Of a stretch of DNA of 64,000 nucleotides, positions 63,181 through 64,000 are shown piece after piece (the first letter of the stretch is position 1; the number at the start of each line of letters is the position of its first letter). Origin of the DNA: Streptomyces cyaneochromogenes (GTDB taxonomy: Bacteria > Actinomycetota > Actinomycetes > Streptomycetales > Streptomycetaceae); NCBI RefSeq assembly GCF_003963535.1, contig NZ_CP034539.1, positions 1,984,001 through 2,048,000 on the forward strand, read 5' to 3'. A program made the position numbers and the translations under genes. Below the pieces are notes generated by a model that had not been told where the DNA came from, did no database searches, and worked only from the letters and a program-made list of their open reading frames with translations.

Positions 63181-64000
63181 ATGACGAGCACCGCCCCCGC
63201 CGCCCCACGCCCCGACCCGCCGCTGGACCCTGACGAGCTCTCCCTCGCCGAGTTCGGGTACCGCCAGGAACTGCACCGCAGCCTCGGCCGGTACGCGTCC
63301 TTCGCGGCCGGTTTCTCCTTCATCTCCGTCCTGACGACCGTCTTCCAGTTCTTCGCCTTCGGGTACGCGTTCGGCGGCCCCGTCTTCTTCTGGGCCTGGC
63401 CCGCGGTGCTCGTCGGGCAGCTGCTGGTGGCCGCGTGCTTCGCGGAGCTGGCCGCGCGCTATCCGATCTCGGGCGCGATCTACCAATGGTCGTCGCGGCT
63501 GTCGAACGTCACCTTCGGCTGGTTCGCCGGCTGGATCATGGTGATCGGGCAGATCGTGGTGGTCGCGGCCGCGGCACTGGCGCTGCAGATGGTGCTGCCG
63601 GCGATCTGGTCCGGCTTCCAGCTCATCGGCACCGACCCCGCGCCGACCTCGGCGGACGGCGCGGCCAACGCGGCGCTGCTCGGCGTGATCCTGCTTGTCC
63701 TCACCACGGTGGTGAACCTCCTGGACAACAAGGTGCTGTCACTGGTGAACCGGGTCGGCGTGACCGCCGAGATCATCGGCGCGGTGCTGATCATCGCGCT
63801 GCTGCTGACCCACTCCGAGCGCTCCCCCGGCATCACCTTCCACACCGAAGGCGCCGCCCAGTCGGGCCTGTTGGGCGCGCTGCTGGTGGGCTCGTTCACG
63901 GCGGCGTACGTGATGATCGGCTTCGACAGCGCGGGCGAGATGAGCGAGGAGACGCACCACCCGCGCCGCACCGCGCCCCGAACCATCCTGACCGCGCTGG
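63181..64000 (+). CDS. APC-superfamily amino acid permease, 5' part (cut by window end)
   Basis: 273 codons are present and the frame runs off the window. The protein begins MTSTAPAAPRPDPPLDPDEL, then has an APC helix 1 region (LGRYASFAAGFSFISVLTTVFQFFAFG), helix 2 (PVFFWAWPAVLVGQLLVAACFAELAARYPISGAIYQW) and at least five further helices, ending in a conserved FTAAYVMIGFDSAGEMSEET segment. The pattern is that of eukaryote-like amino acid/choline (ACT) permeases that carry GABA, amines or urea-related compounds. The substrate is not decidable from this part. The ATG has no strong ribosome binding site. Confidence 0.88.
   Translation, partial: MTSTAPAAPRPDPPLDPDELSLAEFGYRQELHRSLGRYASFAAGFSFISVLTTVFQFFAFGYAFGGPVFFWAWPAVLVGQLLVAACFAELAARYPISGAIYQWSSRLSNVTFGWFAGWIMVIGQIVVVAAAALALQMVLPAIWSGFQLIGTDPAPTSADGAANAALLGVILLVLTTVVNLLDNKVLSLVNRVGVTAEIIGAVLIIALLLTHSERSPGITFHTEGAAQSGLLGALLVGSFTAAYVMIGFDSAGEMSEETHHPRRTAPRTILTAL

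Overview
The window is chromosomal DNA from a Streptomyces-type actinomycete. The support is very high GC with strong GC3 bias, many GTG starts, dense 4-bp start/stop overlaps (ATGA, GTGA), leaderless-looking promoters, Streptomyces-specific families (DUF1918, DUF6314, DUF6461, an NsdA-like regulator, CGNR, MocR, BldD-era style XRE-cupin) and several copies of Streptomyces intergenic repeats. From memory, gene order follows the S. coelicolor arg - pheST - infC/rpmI/rplT - glnA4 - betaine transporter region (about SCO1576 to SCO1627). No rRNA, tRNA, CRISPR, prophage or insertion sequence was seen; this reads as core chromosome with a few accessory genes.

Layout. 1-2044: the end of a repeat-containing secreted protein, a PNPOx-like flavoprotein and an L,D-transpeptidase-like secreted protein. 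2165-5462: a compact redox operon (ferric-reductase-like membrane flavocytochrome, a secreted protein with three FMN_bind domains, and the ApbE flavin transferase that would load them). 5718-10852 (minus): argC-argJ-argB-argD-argR, with a clear sigma70-type promoter overlapped by an ARG box ahead of argC. 11119-18142: S41 peptidase, CGNR regulator, divergent SufS-type cysteine desulfurase, a large secreted GH51 arabinofuranosidase and DUF6314. 18124-26058: small enzymes and regulators, including a degenerate histidine phosphatase, a MocR/EamA pair whose start codons overlap divergently, a Tat-exported GHL10 glycosidase, 3-hydroxybutyryl-CoA dehydrogenase and a NUDIX hydrolase. 26146-28843: an NsdA-like TPR regulator and a SpoIIE-type phosphatase whose tail has been supplied by an intergenic repeat.

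28844-37940 is the translation block: pheS-pheT, an orphan PAS histidine kinase, a SpoU-type rRNA methyltransferase and infC-rpmI-rplT. infC appears to start at a rare ATC codon and sits behind a long structured leader that ends in a textbook terminator hairpin with a U-run, so attenuation is likely. 38084-44405: class A beta-lactamase-like hydrolase, HD protein, mycosin-type subtilase coupled to a proline-rich membrane protein, and a D-threonine-aldolase-like PLP enzyme.

44483-51198 is a complete gene set for ethanolamine (or related amine) use by gamma-glutamylation: APC permease, GlnA4-type ligase, SDR dehydrogenase, aldehyde dehydrogenase and class I glutamine-amidotransferase hydrolase, plus a FadR-type GntR regulator. 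An identical split motif (AAGGTAT-N9-CCATTGA) stands in front of both transcription units. 51396-64000: LysR, TDT transporter, a signal-peptide-less metal/cobalamin receptor with an XRE-cupin regulator, an Opu-type betaine transporter with fused permease and binding protein, 5'-3' exonuclease, a siderophore-interacting reductase behind an iron-box palindrome, a PadR-controlled DrrAB-type exporter and the first two thirds of an APC permease cut by the window end.
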